64,000 nt of DNA from an uncultured Clostridium sp. (GTDB lineage Bacteria > Bacillota > Clostridia > TANB77 > CAG-508). Below, piece after piece: positions 35,563-44,306 of this stretch. How positions within the stretch are numbered: the stretch's first letter is position 1; each line of letters begins with the position of its first letter. The position numbers and the translations under genes are program-made. The stretch lies in assembly GCA_900553015.1 (NCBI GenBank), contig USBY01000005.1:1-64000 (forward strand). The letters run 5' to 3'. The notes beneath the pieces are model-generated. The model worked only from the letters and a program-made list of their open reading frames with translations, was not told the origin of the DNA and ran no database searches.

Positions 35563-36516
35563 TTAATTTTCTGTTTTTCCTTCTGGAAGTGCTGGAACTT
35601 CAAGAACTACTCTTATACTCATAATATATTTAATTGTTCTTACAAATTTGCTGTTTTTAAATCTTTGCCATAAGCTTGGTTTAGCTTCAAATGTTTCTGC
35701 TGCATATTGTTCTTGTTGTGGTTTTTCTACTTTTTGAATTGTTTCTACTTTTGGTTGTTGTTTTACTTTTTCTACATTTGAAGGTTCAGCAATTGCAGCA
35801 ACATTAACTTTCTTTTCTTTCTTAGCTTTAACTTTCTTAACTTTTTGAACTGGTTCCATAACAGGTTCTACTTGTTCTTCTATCACATCTTCTACTGGTG
35901 CTGGTATTTCTTTTAATGCATCTGCTATTTCAAGTCCAATATAACTTAATGCTTTTGATCTGTCTTCTATTCTTTCCATATCTATTTCAATATGTAAGTT
36001 TGATTCCAAATTAGATATTCTTGCTTTTAAAAGTTTTAAAGCATCTTTATAATGATCTGTTTCTTTGCTTCTGCTTCTTCCGATAATTAATAAAGTATTT
36101 ATTATATCTTCATCAAAATCATCTTGAGCTTCTTTAACTGCTTCTTTCCAATTTTTTTCTTTTGTTTCAACTTTCTTTAGAAGTTCTTTTAATTTTCCTC
36201 CTAAACTTATATTTAATTCTCTTTGTCTAATTAAATTTTCTATTTGTTTAGTATTATCTTCAAATTGGCTTGTAGCAAATTCAACTAAATCAAAAGCCGC
36301 ATTATAAACACTTGCAGGGAAATTTTGTTTCTTTGGATACTCTACCAAATATGTTTTTATAGCTTCTACTAAATCCTTAAAATAAGTATCATCATCTAAT
36401 TGGATGATTTGTTTCTTACTCTTAGGATTAATCATTTTATGCACTTTTTCTATATTTGATAATATCTTCTCCTCAGTTATTACCATTCTAACATTTACTA
36501 TGCCAGATCTAGACAT
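35563..36516 (-). CDS. Hypothetical helical protein with Pro/Lys/Glu linker
   Basis: 317 aa, not recognised. The first ~210 residues are helical and charged (VEAIKTYLVEYPKKQN, LLKARISNLESNLHIEID). Residues about 215-280 form a low-complexity Pro/Glu/Val/Lys linker, and a short C-terminal segment (LWQRFKNSKFVRTIKYIM) is amphipathic and basic and could touch membrane or nucleic acid. ATG 36516 follows GGAGG by 7 bp, so the longer frame to 36570 is rejected. It is monocistronic, ahead of the tRNA operon. Confidence 0.72.
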   Translation of the reverse strand: MSRSGIVNVRMVITEEKILSNIEKVHKMINPKSKKQIIQLDDDTYFKDLVEAIKTYLVEYPKKQNFPASVYNAAFDLVEFATSQFEDNTKQIENLIRQRELNISLGGKLKELLKKVETKEKNWKEAVKEAQDDFDEDIINTLLIIGRSRSKETDHYKDALKLLKARISNLESNLHIEIDMERIEDRSKALSYIGLEIADALKEIPAPVEDVIEEQVEPVMEPVQKVKKVKAKKEKKVNVAAIAEPSNVEKVKQQPKVETIQKVEKPQQEQYAAETFEAKPSLWQRFKNSKFVRTIKYIMSIRVVLEVPALPEGKTEN

Positions 36517-36650
36517 GTAAATTCCCTCCTTCATCATACGTAAATTCCAAAAACTAAGTTTATTATACATCTTTCTTCATAATTCTACAATAATATTACC
36601 TTTAATTATTTATTTCATTTTTGTAATATATTTGTAATATTTTCGTAACA

Positions 36651-37217
36651 TTACTTCATTATTCCTGATATTGCTATCTTTTCTATTTCCTTATACATTG
36701 ATTGAATATCTAAATTCTTTTCTGTTTTTAGTTTATATATTAAACATGAACTTGTAAGACTAAATATTTCGGAAGCAATAACTTCTGGATCTCTATCTAT
36801 AATTTCTCCTTTTTCTATTCCTTCCCTAACAATTTTTTCTACTATATTTAAATATTCAAATACATATTGTCTACTTCTTTTATTTCTTTCTTCTTTTCCC
36901 CACATTTGGCTAAGAATTATTGTAATTAAACTCTCATACTTTACTATTACTTTGATTTGAATTAAAATAATAGCTCTTATTTTATCTATATAGCTTGATA
37001 CTTTATCTGTTTTTATTTGGATACTATTTTTTAAGAGTTTCATACCCTCTTCTACTAAAAAGTTAAATATTTCTTCTTTACTAGAAAAATGATAATACAA
37101 AGTACCTTTTGCTACACCTACTGTAGCAGTAATTTCCTCTATACTTGTAGCCTCATACCCTTTATCTGCAAATAATTGCATAGCTGTCTCAAATATTTTT
37201 CTTTTTGTCTTATTCAT
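36651..37217 (-). CDS. TetR family transcriptional regulator
   Basis: 188 aa. The N-terminal helix-turn-helix (IFETAMQLFADKGYEATSIE, then VGVAKGTLYYHFSSKEEIF) is typical. The C-terminal ligand domain is generic. The ATG at 37217 has GGAG at 8 bp; an ATG two codons earlier is too close to it. It overlaps the end of a 38-codon ORF by 8 bp. No obvious target gene is adjacent. Confidence 0.93.
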   Translation of the reverse strand: MNKTKRKIFETAMQLFADKGYEATSIEEITATVGVAKGTLYYHFSSKEEIFNFLVEEGMKLLKNSIQIKTDKVSSYIDKIRAIILIQIKVIVKYESLITIILSQMWGKEERNKRSRQYVFEYLNIVEKIVREGIEKGEIIDRDPEVIASEIFSLTSSCLIYKLKTEKNLDIQSMYKEIEKIAISGIMK

Positions 37218-37326
37218 TAACATATCTCCTATTTCTTTTAAATTTTAAAATAAAGAAATTTCTAATTTTAGTCCATCTACTTACTTTAACAACTAAATAA
37301 AATTTATTTGGATCTTTTCCTTCCAT
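37210..37326 (-). CDS. Small basic ORF (38 aa) overlapping the tetR start
   Basis: Encodes MEGKDPNKFYLVVKVSRW, then TKIRNFFILKFKRNRRYVNE. AAAGGAG lies 6 bp before the ATG, a better site than many real genes have here. The last 8 bp overlap tetR, which suggests translational coupling or a leader role. No known family. Confidence 0.55.
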   Translation of the reverse strand: MEGKDPNKFYLVVKVSRWTKIRNFFILKFKRNRRYVNE

Positions 37327-37380
37327 TGCTTTCTCCTTTGTATAACTTCTTTTTTAGTTTACTATAATTCTTCTTTTTTA

Positions 37381-38685
37381 TCAATAGACTTCTTCCAATT
37401 TTCCAATTAAATCTATACCTTCTTCGCCTATAATTTTAGCTGTAACTATCTTATTTTGCAAATTTTCTGCATTTTCTTTAATTTTTACCATTATATAGTT
37501 TGTAGTATGTCCTTTATAATAACCATCTTCAAGTTCTTCTATTAACACTTTTAAATTAGTATTTATATATTTTTTATTTTGCTCTTTTTCATTTTTATCA
37601 GATAATTCTATTAATTTTCTACTTCTTTCTTCTTTTATATTACCATCCACTTGATTAGGCATTTTTTCAGCTTTTGTTCCATGCCTTGGTGAATATTTAA
37701 ATACATGCATTTTATAAAAATCAATATTTTTTAAGAACTCATAAGTAGTATTAAATTCTTCATCAGTTTCCCCAGGGAATCCGACAATTATATCTGTAGT
37801 TAAAGCAACATTTGGATATGCTTTTCTTAATAATTCAGTTGCTTTTTTAAATTCTGAAGTCGTATAATGTCTATTCATTCTTTTTAAAGTTTCATCACAG
37901 CCACTTTGTAATGACAAATGAAAATGATCACAAATCTTATTTAATTTGCTTAATCTATTAACAAAGTCTTCTGTAATTAATGTTGGCTCTAATGAGCTTA
38001 AACGAATTCTTTCAATTCCATCTATCTTATTAATTTCTTCTAATAAATCTATTAATCCAATATCTTCTTTTAAATCTTTTCCATATGATGCAACATGAAT
38101 TCCCGTAACTACAATTTCCTTAATTCCTTTTTTAGCTAAGTCTGTAACCTCTTCTTTTACATTCTCAATCTTTCTGCTACGTATACGTCCCCTTGCATAT
38201 GGAATTATGCAATATGTACAAAATTGATTACATCCATCCTGAACTTTTATTGCAACCCTATTTTTATCTGTATAATTTACACTACCGAAATCTACAAATT
38301 CTTTTTGATGCATTACATCTGATACATGTTCTTGTGGCTGTTTATTAGCTAATGCCTCTTCTACATACTTAACTATTTCTGTTTTTTCGCTTATACCTAA
38401 TATTAAATCTATATCTTTTATTTCTTCTAATTTATCTGCTGCTACTTGTGCATAACAACCTACTGCTACTACAATTGCATCTGGATTTAATTGCTTTGTT
38501 CTTCTAATCATTTGTCTTGATTTTTTATCTGAAATACTAGTTACTGTACATGTATTTATTACATAAATATCTGCTTTTTCTGAAAAATCAACCAATTTAT
38601 ACCCTTTTTCTAAAAAAGCTTGAATCATTCCATTTGTTTCATATTGATTTACTTTACAACCTAATGTATAAAACGCTACCTTCAT
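37381..38685 (-). CDS. mtaB: tRNA t6A37 methylthiotransferase MtaB
   Basis: 434 aa. It has the UPF0004 domain with three cysteines (TLGCKVNQYE, NTCTVT, VGCYAQ), the radical SAM motif CNQFCTYCIIPYARGRIRSR, and a TRAM domain at the end. It adds a methylthio group to t6A37 in tRNAs reading ANN codons. The LGCKVN start separates it from MiaB and RimO. It stands alone, 55 bp upstream of the small ORF-tetR pair. Confidence 0.95.
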   Translation of the reverse strand: MKVAFYTLGCKVNQYETNGMIQAFLEKGYKLVDFSEKADIYVINTCTVTSISDKKSRQMIRRTKQLNPDAIVVAVGCYAQVAADKLEEIKDIDLILGISEKTEIVKYVEEALANKQPQEHVSDVMHQKEFVDFGSVNYTDKNRVAIKVQDGCNQFCTYCIIPYARGRIRSRKIENVKEEVTDLAKKGIKEIVVTGIHVASYGKDLKEDIGLIDLLEEINKIDGIERIRLSSLEPTLITEDFVNRLSKLNKICDHFHLSLQSGCDETLKRMNRHYTTSEFKKATELLRKAYPNVALTTDIIVGFPGETDEEFNTTYEFLKNIDFYKMHVFKYSPRHGTKAEKMPNQVDGNIKEERSRKLIELSDKNEKEQNKKYINTNLKVLIEELEDGYYKGHTTNYIMVKIKENAENLQNKIVTAKIIGEEGIDLIGKLEEVY

Positions 38686-38758
38686 TTTTCTTCCTCTCTC
38701 TTACATTTAATCGCTATTATATCAGCAAAATCCATTTTTTTCAACATTTAATTAACTA

Positions 38759-38783
38759 ATGGTATGCCGTTTTCAGCATACCA
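38759..38783. terminator. Hairpin after the Imm26-like gene
   Basis: ATGGTATGC, a 7-nt loop, GCATACCAT, between the 38798 stop and the mtaB start. It has a weak T tail. Confidence 0.55.
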
Positions 38784-38797
38784 TCTTCATTTTAAAT

Positions 38798-39910
38798 TTA
38801 CATATTCATCAAAAAAATTTGTTTAGGTTTTATATCACATTGTTTAAATAGTTTTTCTCTTATGTTTTCATATTCAGGACTTCTTAAGTCCTTATATGCT
38901 TTAGTCCTTTTACTATTCCAGTAAGGGTTATTTGAATTTTCTTTTATACATTTTTCCAGTAATTCTTTTGTTATATTTAGTTCATATCCTATACTTCCAA
39001 AGTTAAATCCATCTGCTATTAATAAATATTTTCTACTATCTAATTTTTTATGTACTTTTGGTCCAATCTGTAAATAAATTGACTTTTCATTAATTCCACT
39101 TATACCTTTACCATACATTATTGGATAATCTTTTTCATGCTCTTCTAATGGTTCATTTCCTATAATCTCACATTCTCCATAATAAAAAATATCTCTTAAT
39201 ATATATTGTGAAGGTATTGTCTTTAACTTTTTAAGTTCTTTTATTTCTATATTCTTGTTATCCGTAATTATATGATATATATTTACTAATAAAGGATATC
39301 CCATAAGAATATTCCAAAATGGCTTTCCGCTTTTTTTATATTTATCAACATCCCAAATAATTCTTCCATACCCATAGTTCTTTCTGTCAAATTTAAATCT
39401 GAAGAAATCACCTTCTTTATAATTTACTTTTACTCTTTTTTCCATAGCAAATCTTTTTATGTCAGACAAATCCTCTTCTGTAGTCTCTGTAATCCACTTA
39501 TTAAGCCATATTCTTAATCCTGAAAAATTCTTTATTTTCACTTCTTGTCTATATGTAGAATAATACATTTTCTGTGTAGTATAATTTCCTATTAAAACAT
39601 TTTCATTGCATAAAGCAAAATATATACCTATTCTATCTTTATTTTCCATTAATGATGGCGTGATTTTTTTTTGCTTTCCTCTATCAGTTTTTGGTAATAA
39701 TATTGTTCTATTTTCAATTGTTTCATAATCCATTTTTGCCTCTAAATAATAATCATCATTAGATATATAAATATACTTTTTTATAGTATTGCCTTCAAAA
39801 TATAAATATATTGTATCTGATAATTTTACTCTTTCCCAATTATCTTGTACTGGCTCTATGCCCAAATATTTTCTATCTTCATTGGTTAATTCGAATTTTA
39901 AATTGTCCAT
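38798..39910 (-). CDS. Imm26-like immunity-domain protein
   Basis: 370 aa. The stretch GDFFRFKFDRKNYGYGRIIW near residues 165-185 resembles the start of Imm26 immunity domains (GDIF...YGYGRV), with VDKYKKSGKPFWNILMGYPL and YPIMYGKGISG following. The N-terminal ~150 residues are not recognised. Imm26 proteins neutralise polymorphic toxins; no toxin gene is nearby, so this may be an orphan immunity gene or a domain reused for another task. No clean GGAGG is seen (GGGGAAAAAATG). Confidence 0.5.
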   Translation of the reverse strand: MDNLKFELTNEDRKYLGIEPVQDNWERVKLSDTIYLYFEGNTIKKYIYISNDDYYLEAKMDYETIENRTILLPKTDRGKQKKITPSLMENKDRIGIYFALCNENVLIGNYTTQKMYYSTYRQEVKIKNFSGLRIWLNKWITETTEEDLSDIKRFAMEKRVKVNYKEGDFFRFKFDRKNYGYGRIIWDVDKYKKSGKPFWNILMGYPLLVNIYHIITDNKNIEIKELKKLKTIPSQYILRDIFYYGECEIIGNEPLEEHEKDYPIMYGKGISGINEKSIYLQIGPKVHKKLDSRKYLLIADGFNFGSIGYELNITKELLEKCIKENSNNPYWNSKRTKAYKDLRSPEYENIREKLFKQCDIKPKQIFLMNM

Positions 39911-39976
39911 TTTTTCCCCTTTTACTTACTATTATTTTTCTTATTATAACTTTAATATATTTTTTAGGCAAGAAAA

Positions 39977-40010
39977 TAGGGATTTAAAGAACGTCCCCAA
40001 ATCCCTATCT
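39977..40010. repeat. Dispersed repeat R2 (GGGATTTGGGGACGTTCC family, reversed)
   Basis: ATAGGGATTT, AAAGAACGTCCCC, AAATCCCTAT: the outer 10 bases pair perfectly. It lies 8 bp from the ATPase stop. Confidence 0.75.
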
Positions 40011-40017
40011 TCCATTT

Positions 40018-41865
40018 CTATTTTCTCAATATTCTTAAAGCATTTAATACTGTAAGTAATGTAACTCCTGTATCTGCTAATACTGCAAGCCATATTGGTG
40101 CTGTTCCAAATAAGCCTACAATTAATACAACAAGTTTTGCAAGTAATGAAAATGTTATATTAAATTTTACTATCCTCATTGTTTTTTTAGCAACTCTAAT
40201 TATAGTTGGTAAGGTTGAAATGTCGTTAGAAATTAAAATTCCATCTGCTGTATTGTTTGCAATTTCTGATCCTGTTCCCATGCTCATTCCAAAGTCTGCT
40301 GTTGCAATTACCGGGCTGTCATTAATTCCATCACCTAAAAATGTTACTTTATTATTATCTGCTTGTAATTCTTTTACTTTATTTAATTTTTCTTGTGGTA
40401 ATAATTCTGCATATACTTTTGATATTTTTAATTTATCTGCAATATTCTTAGCAGCCTTTTTATTGTCACCTGTTAATATTGCAACATCTTTTACTCCTGC
40501 CTCTTTTAAATTATCTAATATATTTTCTACATTTTCTCTTAACTCTTCTTTTAATGTTATATATCCTACAATTTGTTTATCTACTGCAAGTGTAATAGTA
40601 TTATCAACATATTCTGCTGTATCTACATCATATTTTTCCATTAGTTTTTTATTTCCGAATAAAATTTCTTTTCCATTAATAATTCCATATAAACCATGTC
40701 CAGAATATTCTATATAATCTTTTACTTCTAATTTTTCTATGTCTTTTTTATAACTTGCAACTGCTGTTGCAATAGGATGATTAGATAAACTTTCTATACT
40801 ATAAATATATTCTAACATTTCATTTTCTGGAATTTTTGTTGCTTCTAATTTATCTATAACCATTTTTCCTGTAGTTAATGTTCCTGTTTTGTCAAACGCA
40901 ATTATATCTGTTTTTGATAAATTTTCTATATGTTTTGTTCCTTTTATAATCATTCCTTTTTTAGAAATCGCACCTATACAAGAGAAGAATGATAATGGTA
41001 TAGAAATTACTAAACTACATGGACAAGATGCCACTAAGAAGAACAAAGCTATATCTATCCACTTATCCATATCTGCACCTAATATTAATGGAATTATTAC
41101 TAATAAAATTGCAACTACTATTACAATAGGTGTATATATCTTAGAAAATTTAGTAATAAATTTTTCTGTCTTTCCTTTATTATTTGTTGCTTCATATACT
41201 AAATCAATTATTTGTGAAGCCATAGAATCTTTATATTCTTTTTCTGCTTTAATATAAATTGCACTATTTAAATTTATACTTCCAGAAATAACTTCATTAT
41301 TTTTTTCTACTTTAACAGGTTTGCTCTCGCCTGTAATCGGTGATGTATCTATTTGAGATGTCCCAGATGTAACTATTCCATCAACAGGAATCTTTTCACC
41401 AGGTTTTACAAGTAATATGTCACCTATTTTTACATCCTCTACTTTAACAACATTTACATTATCTCCATCAACTAAATTTGCATTATTTACTTTAATTTTA
41501 GTAATGTCTTCTATATTCTTATTAGATTTTTCTTCTGCAAATTCTTCTAGAAATTCACCTAATTTAAATAATAAAACAACCAAACAACTCTCTGGATATT
41601 CACCTTTTATAAATGCTCCAATTATAGCTATTGTCATTAATGTACTTTCTTCGAAATTAAACTTAAATAAGTTTTTTATTCCTTCTATTAATAAATCATA
41701 TCCTGCAAGTAATACAGCTATTAAATATATCCAAATTTTATATTCTGCTAAAGCCGGAATAAATCCAATTCCAAATAAAACTAATGAAAGTATATAAAAA
41801 ACTATTTTGCTTTTATTTTTTTCTTTTACTTCACATTCTTCATGATTATGACTACAACATGCCAT
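40018..41865 (-). CDS. P1B-type metal ATPase (Zn/Cd exporter type)
   Basis: 615 aa. The N-terminus MACCSHNHEECEVKEK is a short Cys/His/Glu metal-binding tail in place of a full heavy-metal-associated domain. The SPCPCS-type gate reads ASCPCSLVISIP. TGES is in SPITGESKPV, phosphorylation is at DKTGT, and the ATP domain has the SNHPIA His-Pro. CPC with this sequence suits Zn, Cd or Pb export. Its start overlaps the ArsR gene by 14 bp, forming a sensor-exporter operon. Confidence 0.93.
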   Translation of the reverse strand: MACCSHNHEECEVKEKNKSKIVFYILSLVLFGIGFIPALAEYKIWIYLIAVLLAGYDLLIEGIKNLFKFNFEESTLMTIAIIGAFIKGEYPESCLVVLLFKLGEFLEEFAEEKSNKNIEDITKIKVNNANLVDGDNVNVVKVEDVKIGDILLVKPGEKIPVDGIVTSGTSQIDTSPITGESKPVKVEKNNEVISGSINLNSAIYIKAEKEYKDSMASQIIDLVYEATNNKGKTEKFITKFSKIYTPIVIVVAILLVIIPLILGADMDKWIDIALFFLVASCPCSLVISIPLSFFSCIGAISKKGMIIKGTKHIENLSKTDIIAFDKTGTLTTGKMVIDKLEATKIPENEMLEYIYSIESLSNHPIATAVASYKKDIEKLEVKDYIEYSGHGLYGIINGKEILFGNKKLMEKYDVDTAEYVDNTITLAVDKQIVGYITLKEELRENVENILDNLKEAGVKDVAILTGDNKKAAKNIADKLKISKVYAELLPQEKLNKVKELQADNNKVTFLGDGINDSPVIATADFGMSMGTGSEIANNTADGILISNDISTLPTIIRVAKKTMRIVKFNITFSLLAKLVVLIVGLFGTAPIWLAVLADTGVTLLTVLNALRILRK

Positions 41866-42232
41866 GCTTTTCTTCCTCCTCTAAAATATGATCTAATGCC
41901 ATTTGTATAATAAGTTCTACGTGTTCATCATCTAAGCTGTAAAAGATTTGTTTTCCTTCTCTTCTAAATTTTACTAATTTACTATTTCTTAAAAGCTGTA
42001 ATTGATGAGAAACTTGTGATTGATTTAAGCCTAGTAATTCACATAGATCACAAACACATAATTCTTCTTTTAATAAGCTACAAATTATTTTTAATCTAGT
42101 TTCATCTGAAAATAGTTTAAACATATTAGATAATTTTTGATATTCATCAGCTTTTGGTTCAAGTGATTTAACATTGTTTATTTTATTTAAATGTGGACAG
42201 TTTTCTGCACACACTAATTTTTCTTCTTCCAT
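41852..42232 (-). CDS. ArsR/SmtB family metal-sensing repressor (CadC-like)
   Basis: 126 aa winged helix-turn-helix. ELCVCDLC in helix 3 is the classic metal-binding box; Cys7 and Cys12 near the N-terminus (VCAENCPH) could complete a CadC-type Cys4 site. QSQVSHQLQLLRNSKLV is the recognition helix. It overlaps the ATPase gene and lies behind a promoter covered by palindromic operators, so Cd/Pb/Zn-induced expression is likely. Confidence 0.93.
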   Translation of the reverse strand: MEEEKLVCAENCPHLNKINNVKSLEPKADEYQKLSNMFKLFSDETRLKIICSLLKEELCVCDLCELLGLNQSQVSHQLQLLRNSKLVKFRREGKQIFYSLDDEHVELIIQMALDHILEEEEKHGML

Positions 42233-42250
42233 ATTTACCTCCTCTTATAT

Positions 42251-42289
42251 CATATGAGCAGATATTCATATGATTACTTATTCATATGA
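42251..42289. promoter_or_regulatory. Tandem ArsR/SmtB operators
   Basis: CATATGAGCAGATATTCATATG and TTCATATGATTACTT-ATTCATATGA share the CATATGA/TCATATG half-sites. This is the 12-2-12-like form known for CadC/SmtB sites. They overlap the -10 box and the transcription start. Confidence 0.75.
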
Positions 42290-42314
42290 TAAAACAAAAA
42301 AAATAATCTGTCAA
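42286..42314 (-). promoter_or_regulatory. Promoter of the arsR-ATPase operon
   Basis: Minus strand TTGACA, 17 bp (T-rich), TATCAT. Confidence 0.75.
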
Positions 42315-42343
42315 GATATATTAAATTATTTTTTATTAATATT

Positions 42344-42386
42344 AAAAAGGTCTCCCTTCCTCCTTAGAGGAAAAGAAACCTTTTTA
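42344..42386 (-). terminator. Terminator after orphan gene C
   Basis: AAAAAGGT...CTTCCTC-CTTA-GAGGAA...ACCTTTTT, directly past the stop. Confidence 0.7.
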
Positions 42387-42392
42387 TAGGTT

Positions 42393-42842
42393 TTAACCTA
42401 TTAGCATTTTGGCAGGATTAGCGACTCCGTCGCCATTATAGCCTCCATGATTTTTGTTGTACCAGAGGCGGAGATTATCTCCGTGTTTCCAACACTGAGA
42501 AAGCAGATTCACCAAGCAGCTTTCTGCATACCCTGTCAATCCACTATCAGGATCACAGATGTCAAGGGCCTCACCAGCAATTTCCTCCAACTCGAAGCCT
42601 TTCTCCATTAGCAATTCCATGGCTTTCGCCCATTTTGTTGCAGTACTTATGATAGCCTTTCCATAGGGCGAATCAGCATTCTCGTTGTTCCATTCTTTCC
42701 ATCGCTCTTCATCTTTGAGCTTGATTTTTATTTTTTTCATTTTATCAAGCTTTTTTATTATTTTCTTGGCCCGTTTTTTTCTGCCTTCCATGTACTCCAT
42801 GTACTCAATACATGTTGTAAATTCTAATTTCATTCCTCGCAT
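42393..42842 (-). CDS. Orphan G+C-rich gene C, homologous to the C-terminus of gene B
   Basis: 149 aa, not recognised as a known family. A basic start (KKRAKKIIKKLDKMKKIK) leads to a helical domain with DSPYGKAII, KWAKAMELLMEKG, DSGLTGYAES, LLSQCWKHGDNLRLWYN and VANPAKMLIG. Nearly every one of these has a counterpart in gene B (33190-34401). The ATG has GGAGG 7 bp upstream. It has its own promoter and terminator, and lies between the ArsR operon and rplS. Confidence 0.75.
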   Translation of the reverse strand: MRGMKLEFTTCIEYMEYMEGRKKRAKKIIKKLDKMKKIKIKLKDEERWKEWNNENADSPYGKAIISTATKWAKAMELLMEKGFELEEIAGEALDICDPDSGLTGYAESCLVNLLSQCWKHGDNLRLWYNKNHGGYNGDGVANPAKMLIG

Positions 42843-42878
42843 GATGTATCCTCCTTATTTCAACGGTTTAATAATATT

Positions 42879-42907
42879 ATTATATCACTAATTAACATAA
42901 AAATCAA
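42879..42907 (-). promoter_or_regulatory. Promoter of orphan gene C
   Basis: Minus strand TTGATT, 17 bp, TATAAT, continuing AATATT. Same form as for genes A, B, D and E. Confidence 0.78.
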
Positions 42908-42978
42908 ATTATGTTCCTGCATACTACAAATAACTAACACTTTGAATCATAAATATAGCAATTTATTTCTTAATTCAA

Positions 42979-43016
42979 AAAAATAAAGACGAAACATAAA
43001 ATTTCGCCCTTATTTT
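42979..43016 (-). terminator. Terminator after rplS
   Basis: AAAATAAAGACGAAA, a loop, TTTCGCCCTTATTTT, immediately past the rplS stop. Confidence 0.75.
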
Positions 43017-43018
43017 AA

Positions 43019-43564
43019 TTATTCTTCATCTTTTTTTGTTTCTTCAGAAGCTTCTTCTTTTACTTCTTCTTTAGCTGGCTCTTCAGCTTTAACTTCTTCT
43101 ACAGGTGTAGCTTCTGTTTCAACTGTTTTAGCTTCTTCTACTGGAGCTTCAACTTTTTCTTCAACTACTGGTTCTTCTTCTATAGTTGCTTTTACTGTAA
43201 TTTCTTTATCTTCAATTCTTGCACCAATTTGTTCTTTAGTCTTAGCAGCTTTACCAACTCTGTCTCTTAAGTAGTATAATTTAGCTCTTCTTGCTTTACC
43301 TACTCTTACTAATTCTACTTTTTCTACTAATGGTGAATGAATTAAGAATGTTTTTTCTACACCAACACCAGAAGCTATTCTTCTAACTGTGAATGTAGCA
43401 TTTAGTCCTCCACCTTGTTTTTTAATAATAATTCCTTCAAATACTTGGATTCTTTCTCTATTTCCTTCTTTTATTCTTTGGTGAACTCTTACAGTATTTC
43501 CAACCTTAAGAACTGGTATCTTCTCTTTTAGATGCTCATGCTCTATTGATTTAATGATATCCAT
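43019..43564 (-). CDS. rplS: 50S ribosomal protein L19 with long acidic tail
   Basis: 181 aa. The first ~115 residues are ordinary L19 ([41 protein letters not shown]). After that come about 65 residues made mostly of Glu, Val, Ala, Lys and Pro ([17 protein letters not shown]), which is not part of the usual protein. The start codon overlaps the trmD stop. Last gene of the ylxM-to-rplS operon. Confidence 0.97.
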   Translation of the reverse strand: MDIIKSIEHEHLKEKIPVLKVGNTVRVHQRIKEGNRERIQVFEGIIIKKQGGGLNATFTVRRIASGVGVEKTFLIHSPLVEKVELVRVGKARRAKLYYLRDRVGKAAKTKEQIGARIEDKEITVKATIEEEPVVEEKVEAPVEEAKTVETEATPVEEVKAEEPAKEEVKEEASEETKKDEE

Positions 43565-44298
43565 TATTTACTTCCTCCTTCTTTTAAATTTTTATATTCA
43601 CTTAACATTTTTTGTTCTTTATCAGATAATTCAATTTCTTTTAATAAATCTGGTCTTTTTAAATATGTATTTATTATTGATTGGTTTCTTCGCCATTCTT
43701 TAATATTTTCGTGATGCCCAGAAAGCAATACTTCTGGAACTCTTTTACCTAAAAATATTTCTGGCCTAGTATACTGTGGATATTCTAGCAAGCCATTTGT
43801 AAAAGATTCTTCTTGAATAGAGTCCTCTTTTAAAACTCCTTCTACATATCTACTAACACTATCTATCAAAACCATTGCTGGTAGTTCCCCACCAGTTAAT
43901 ACATAATCACCTATCGAAATTTCCTCATCTACGATTTCATCAATTACTCTTTGGTCAATACCTTCATAATGTCCACAAAGTAATATGATATTTTCTTCTT
44001 TAGCTAGATCTTGTACCATTTGTTGATTTAAAGTTTTTCCCTGTGGTGACATATATATAACTTTAGCATTTGGTTCTTTAACAGAACAATATGCATCATA
44101 TACAACTGTTGGTTCCATAACCATTCCGGCACCACCACCATAAGGAGTATCATCTACTTTTTTATGCTTATTTTTAGAAAAATCTCTAATATTTATTAAA
44201 TTAATATCTATTAGTCCTTTTTCTTTTCCCCTTCCAATAATACTTTCATCTAATGCTGAAAACATTTCTGGAAAAAGAGTTAAAACATTAAATTTCAT
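43564..44298 (-). CDS. trmD: tRNA (guanine-37-N1)-methyltransferase
   Basis: 244 aa SPOUT enzyme making m1G37. Signatures: [46 protein letters not shown] and [10 protein letters not shown]. It lies 8 bp after rimM and overlaps rplS, in conserved order. Confidence 0.98.
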   Translation of the reverse strand: MKFNVLTLFPEMFSALDESIIGRGKEKGLIDINLINIRDFSKNKHKKVDDTPYGGGAGMVMEPTVVYDAYCSVKEPNAKVIYMSPQGKTLNQQMVQDLAKEENIILLCGHYEGIDQRVIDEIVDEEISIGDYVLTGGELPAMVLIDSVSRYVEGVLKEDSIQEESFTNGLLEYPQYTRPEIFLGKRVPEVLLSGHHENIKEWRRNQSIINTYLKRPDLLKEIELSDKEQKMLSEYKNLKEGGSK

Positions 44299-44306
44299 TC
44301 TTCCTC

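Noticed and set aside
43019..43180. Repetitive GAA/CTT-rich DNA as a regulatory repeat
   Set aside because: It encodes the acidic tail of L19 in frame.
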